This document shows positions 62,126 to 64,000 of a stretch of DNA of 64,000 nucleotides, piece after piece. The notes below the pieces were generated by a model. It saw only the letters and a program-made list of their open reading frames with translations, did no database searches and was not told the origin of the DNA. The stretch is taken from NCBI RefSeq assembly GCF_016427535.1, contig NZ_JAELXV010000012.1, positions 1-64,000 on the forward strand. The letters are read 5' to 3'. Positions within the stretch are counted from its first letter, which is position 1. Each line of letters starts with the position of its first letter. This DNA comes from Hymenobacter sp. BT559. GTDB lineage: Bacteria > Bacteroidota > Bacteroidia > Cytophagales > Hymenobacteraceae. The position numbers were made by a program, and so were the translations under genes.

Positions 62126-62183
62126 ATAATGTTCAATAGTCTGTACAAAACATATTATATTTGTTTAAACTATTGAACATTAT
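62126..62183. promoter_or_regulatory. HipB operator and promoter
   Basis: ATAATGTTCAATAGT (62126-62140) and ACTATTGAACATTAT (62169-62183) are 15-bp perfect inverted arms. The right one runs into the hipB ATG at 62182. Between them lies TATATTTG (62156-62163), a Bacteroidetes -7 box. HipB-type repressors bind such sites, so the pair is probably autoregulated. Confidence 0.75.
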
Positions 62184-62502
62184 GGGACGTCAAGCCAAGC
62201 CTCTACTACCCCGGTTACAGCAGTACCTAACCGAAGCCGGCGAAAATATTCGCCTGGCCCGGCTGCGCCGTAAGCTCAGCACCACGCAAATTGCGGAGCG
62301 CGCGGCGATCAGCCGTACTACGCTGGTCGCGGTAGAAAAGGGGGCGCCTAACGTCAGCATCGGCACGTACGTGCAAGTGCTTTTTACCCTGGGATTGGAA
62401 AAAACTATCCTCCGCGTAGCCGAAGACGATGTGCTGGGGCGGAAGCTGCAAGACGCGGGTCTGGTCGTGAAGGAACGGGCCCCCAAACAAGAAGAAAACT
62501 AG
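62182..62502 (+). CDS. hipB: HipB-like XRE-family antitoxin
   Basis: A 106-residue helix-turn-helix protein from the ATG at 62182 (a TTG at 62161 is open but lies in the operator). The HTH is in IRLARLRRKLSTTQIAERAA and ISRTTLVAVEKGAPNVSIGT, typical XRE/HipB. It should neutralise HipA and repress the pair. The next gene starts 4 bp after its stop. Confidence 0.85.
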   Translation: MGRQAKPLLPRLQQYLTEAGENIRLARLRRKLSTTQIAERAAISRTTLVAVEKGAPNVSIGTYVQVLFTLGLEKTILRVAEDDVLGRKLQDAGLVVKERAPKQEEN

Positions 62503-62506
62503 CAGC

Positions 62507-63784
62507 ATGGCTAAGAGCCCCGCTCGTAAACAGGTGCTGGTGTTCGCCGACTGGCAGGGCATGCCCGGTCCGCAACTCATGGGCACCTTGTCTGCCACCC
62601 CTGTGCGCGGCAAGGAGATTTTCTCGTTTGCGTATGCCCGGGAGTGGCTGGCCTCGTCCTACGCACAACTCCTCGACCCCGCCCTGCAACTCTACTCCGG
62701 CCCGCAGTATGTGGCCGACGAGGAGCAGAGTAACTTCGGACTCTTTCTTGATTCGGCACCCGATCGCTGGGGCCGCGTGCTGATGAGCCGCCGGGAGGCA
62801 GCGCTGGCCCGCCAGGAAGAACGCCCCGAACGCAAGCTGTTCGAATCAGACTATTTGCTCGGGGTCTACGACGGGCACCGCCTTGGGGGGCTTCGATTCA
62901 AGGAGCAAATTGACGGACCGTTTTTGAACGACAACCGCACGATGGCGGCTCCCCCCTGGGCGTCCTTGCGCGAGTTGGAGCAGGCCAGCCTGGAACTCGA
63001 GCGGGATGGGGCCGTCGACAACCCGGACTATCTCAAGTGGCTCACGCTCCTCGTGGCGCCGGGCTCTTCACTGGGCGGGGCCCGGCCCAAGGCCAGCGTG
63101 GTCGACCCCGACCAGGGACTGTGGATGGCCAAGTTTCCCAGCGCGCAGGATGAGCACGACGTTGGCGCCTGGGAGGCCGTGGTGAATCAGCTAGCCATGG
63201 CGGCCGGGCTACAGGTAGCCGAGGGGCGGGCCCAACGCTTCAATTCCCGCCACCATACCTACCTCTCGCGACGATTTGACCGCACCGCTGCCGGCGAGCG
63301 ACGGCACTTTGCCTCCGCCATGACCCTGCTCGGCTACCAGGATGGTACTAGCCATCAAGACGGTGCCAGTTATCTGGAGCTGGCCGAGCTGCTCATGACC
63401 CAGGGGGCCAGCGTCGCGGAGGACCTGGCCGAGCTGTGGCGGCGCATCGTGTACAATATCTGTATTTCCAATACCGACGACCACCTGCGCAACCACGGCT
63501 TTCTGCTCACGCCCAAGGGTTGGCGGTTGGCCCCCGCCTACGATCTGAACCCTATCCCTTACGACAGAGGCCTGCGGCTTAATATTTCCCAGACTGATAA
63601 CGCCCTCGACCTAGACCTAGCCCGCCAACAAGCGCCACACTTCCGGTTAACGCTGGCCCAAGCCGATGCCATTATCGATCAAGTGCTGAAAGCGGTGCGT
63701 AGCTGGCGGATGGTGGCCGAGCAATATAACCTGGGCCGCGATGAACAGCGCCGCATCAGCCGGGCCTTTGCTGCCACCGAGTAG
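62507..63784 (+). CDS. hipA: HipA-like serine/threonine kinase toxin
   Basis: A 425-residue HipA-type kinase, toxin of a type II system. HipA in E. coli phosphorylates glutamyl-tRNA synthetase. The N-terminal domain has LFLDSAPDRWGRVLMSRRE, LGVYDGHRLGGLRFK and LGGARPKASVVD (the activation-loop region). ISNTDDHLRNHGFLL holds the catalytic aspartate and Asn, and LAPAYDLNPIPYD the metal-binding Asp. All key residues are kept. The target may differ from that of E. coli. Confidence 0.85.
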   Translation: MAKSPARKQVLVFADWQGMPGPQLMGTLSATPVRGKEIFSFAYAREWLASSYAQLLDPALQLYSGPQYVADEEQSNFGLFLDSAPDRWGRVLMSRREAALARQEERPERKLFESDYLLGVYDGHRLGGLRFKEQIDGPFLNDNRTMAAPPWASLRELEQASLELERDGAVDNPDYLKWLTLLVAPGSSLGGARPKASVVDPDQGLWMAKFPSAQDEHDVGAWEAVVNQLAMAAGLQVAEGRAQRFNSRHHTYLSRRFDRTAAGERRHFASAMTLLGYQDGTSHQDGASYLELAELLMTQGASVAEDLAELWRRIVYNICISNTDDHLRNHGFLLTPKGWRLAPAYDLNPIPYDRGLRLNISQTDNALDLDLARQQAPHFRLTLAQADAIIDQVLKAVRSWRMVAEQYNLGRDEQRRISRAFAATE

Positions 63785-63907
63785 ATATCTTAAGACTTCG
63801 CACTTTAGGTAGTTTGGACACTGAAACGATAGGCTTATCATACCTGATCATTTTTAAATAGTAACCCTGAACTAATTTTAGCGCAACCTTTATAAATAGT
63901 AGTTAAC

Positions 63908-63952
63908 AGCAACAAAAGGCCGCTGGCATAGTACCAGTGGGCTTTTGTTGCT
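63908..63952. terminator. Hairpin downstream of hipA
   Basis: AGCAACAAAAGGCCGCTGG (63908-63926) pairs with CCAGTGGGCTTTTGTTGCT (63934-63952) with two mismatches and a seven-base loop. The A/T tracts are inside the stem, so it may act as a terminator in either direction. No gene is seen from 63785 to the window end. Confidence 0.45.
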
Positions 63953-64000
63953 AGTTTAGCTAGACGCCTTTAACGCTGGGAGGTGATTTTTCGTTGAGGT

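Noticed and set aside
61869..62126. 85-codon minus-strand frame
   Set aside because: Cysteine-rich and without motif; it runs up to the start of the hipB operator and lies beside decayed IS ends.

Overview
The window looks like accessory DNA of a Bacteroidota bacterium, most likely of the Hymenobacter / Cytophagales type, and probably part of a mobilizable plasmid or large island. The signs are a BfmA/BtgA-type mobilization protein beside a Bacteroidetes-style relaxase, a histone-H1-like (Hc1) protein of the kind found in this phylum, and promoters of the form TTTG-N20/21-TAnnTTTG with no strong Shine-Dalgarno sites. I see no rRNA, no tRNA, no CRISPR array and no recognisable replication initiator. 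The window opens inside a 16-bp tandem repeat array that resembles iterons.

Layout. 1-0.8 kb: iteron-like repeats and a 20-bp perfect inverted repeat (oriT candidate). 0.8-6.7 kb: mobilization genes (accessory protein, relaxase, membrane coupling ATPase), then a zeta-toxin-like kinase and small genes. 6.8-7.8 kb: a decayed IS3-family element. 7.9-15.4 kb: a plus-strand operon coding for a trypsin-phospholipase D fusion, a small and a large (GMC) FAD dehydrogenase subunit, a ferritin-like protein and a PhnD-like binding protein without a signal peptide. 15.5-16.1 kb: remnants of mazG and of a serine resolvase. 16.2-24.5 kb: a minus-strand operon of a TPR metalloprotease-like protein, a MazG-like pyrophosphohydrolase, two nuclease-DUF2075 helicases and an SF1 helicase.

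25.4-41.6 kb is the most striking region. It is a Dpd-like 7-deazaguanine DNA-modification island with two different TGT/DpdA-like base-exchange enzymes, two DGQHR/DndB-like proteins, a UvrD-like helicase with an AddB-like partner, a small PD-(D/E)XK nuclease, QueD, QueC and QueE for preQ0 synthesis, and a QueF-like enzyme. The QueC lacks all four cysteines of its usual zinc site and the QueF-like protein lacks the usual active-site histidine, so the final base may not be plain preQ0 chemistry.

41.7-51.1 kb: a decayed IS3 element, a ParB-like/SF2-helicase pair with an operator over its promoter, a coiled-coil protein, a tyrosine recombinase with a nearby core-type site, and an Hc1-DUF6011 fusion. 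51.4-61.6 kb: a possible three-gene defence unit with an SF1 helicase, a 1702-residue protein of WDW repeats ending in a DarT-like ADP-ribosyltransferase, and a GmrSD-like DUF262/DUF1524 protein. 62.1-63.8 kb: a HipBA-type toxin-antitoxin pair with a palindromic operator. Decayed IS3 ends and resolvase-site-like repeats lie between several modules, which fits assembly of a defence island by successive insertions. The functional groupings are inferences from gene order and motifs, not demonstrated facts.
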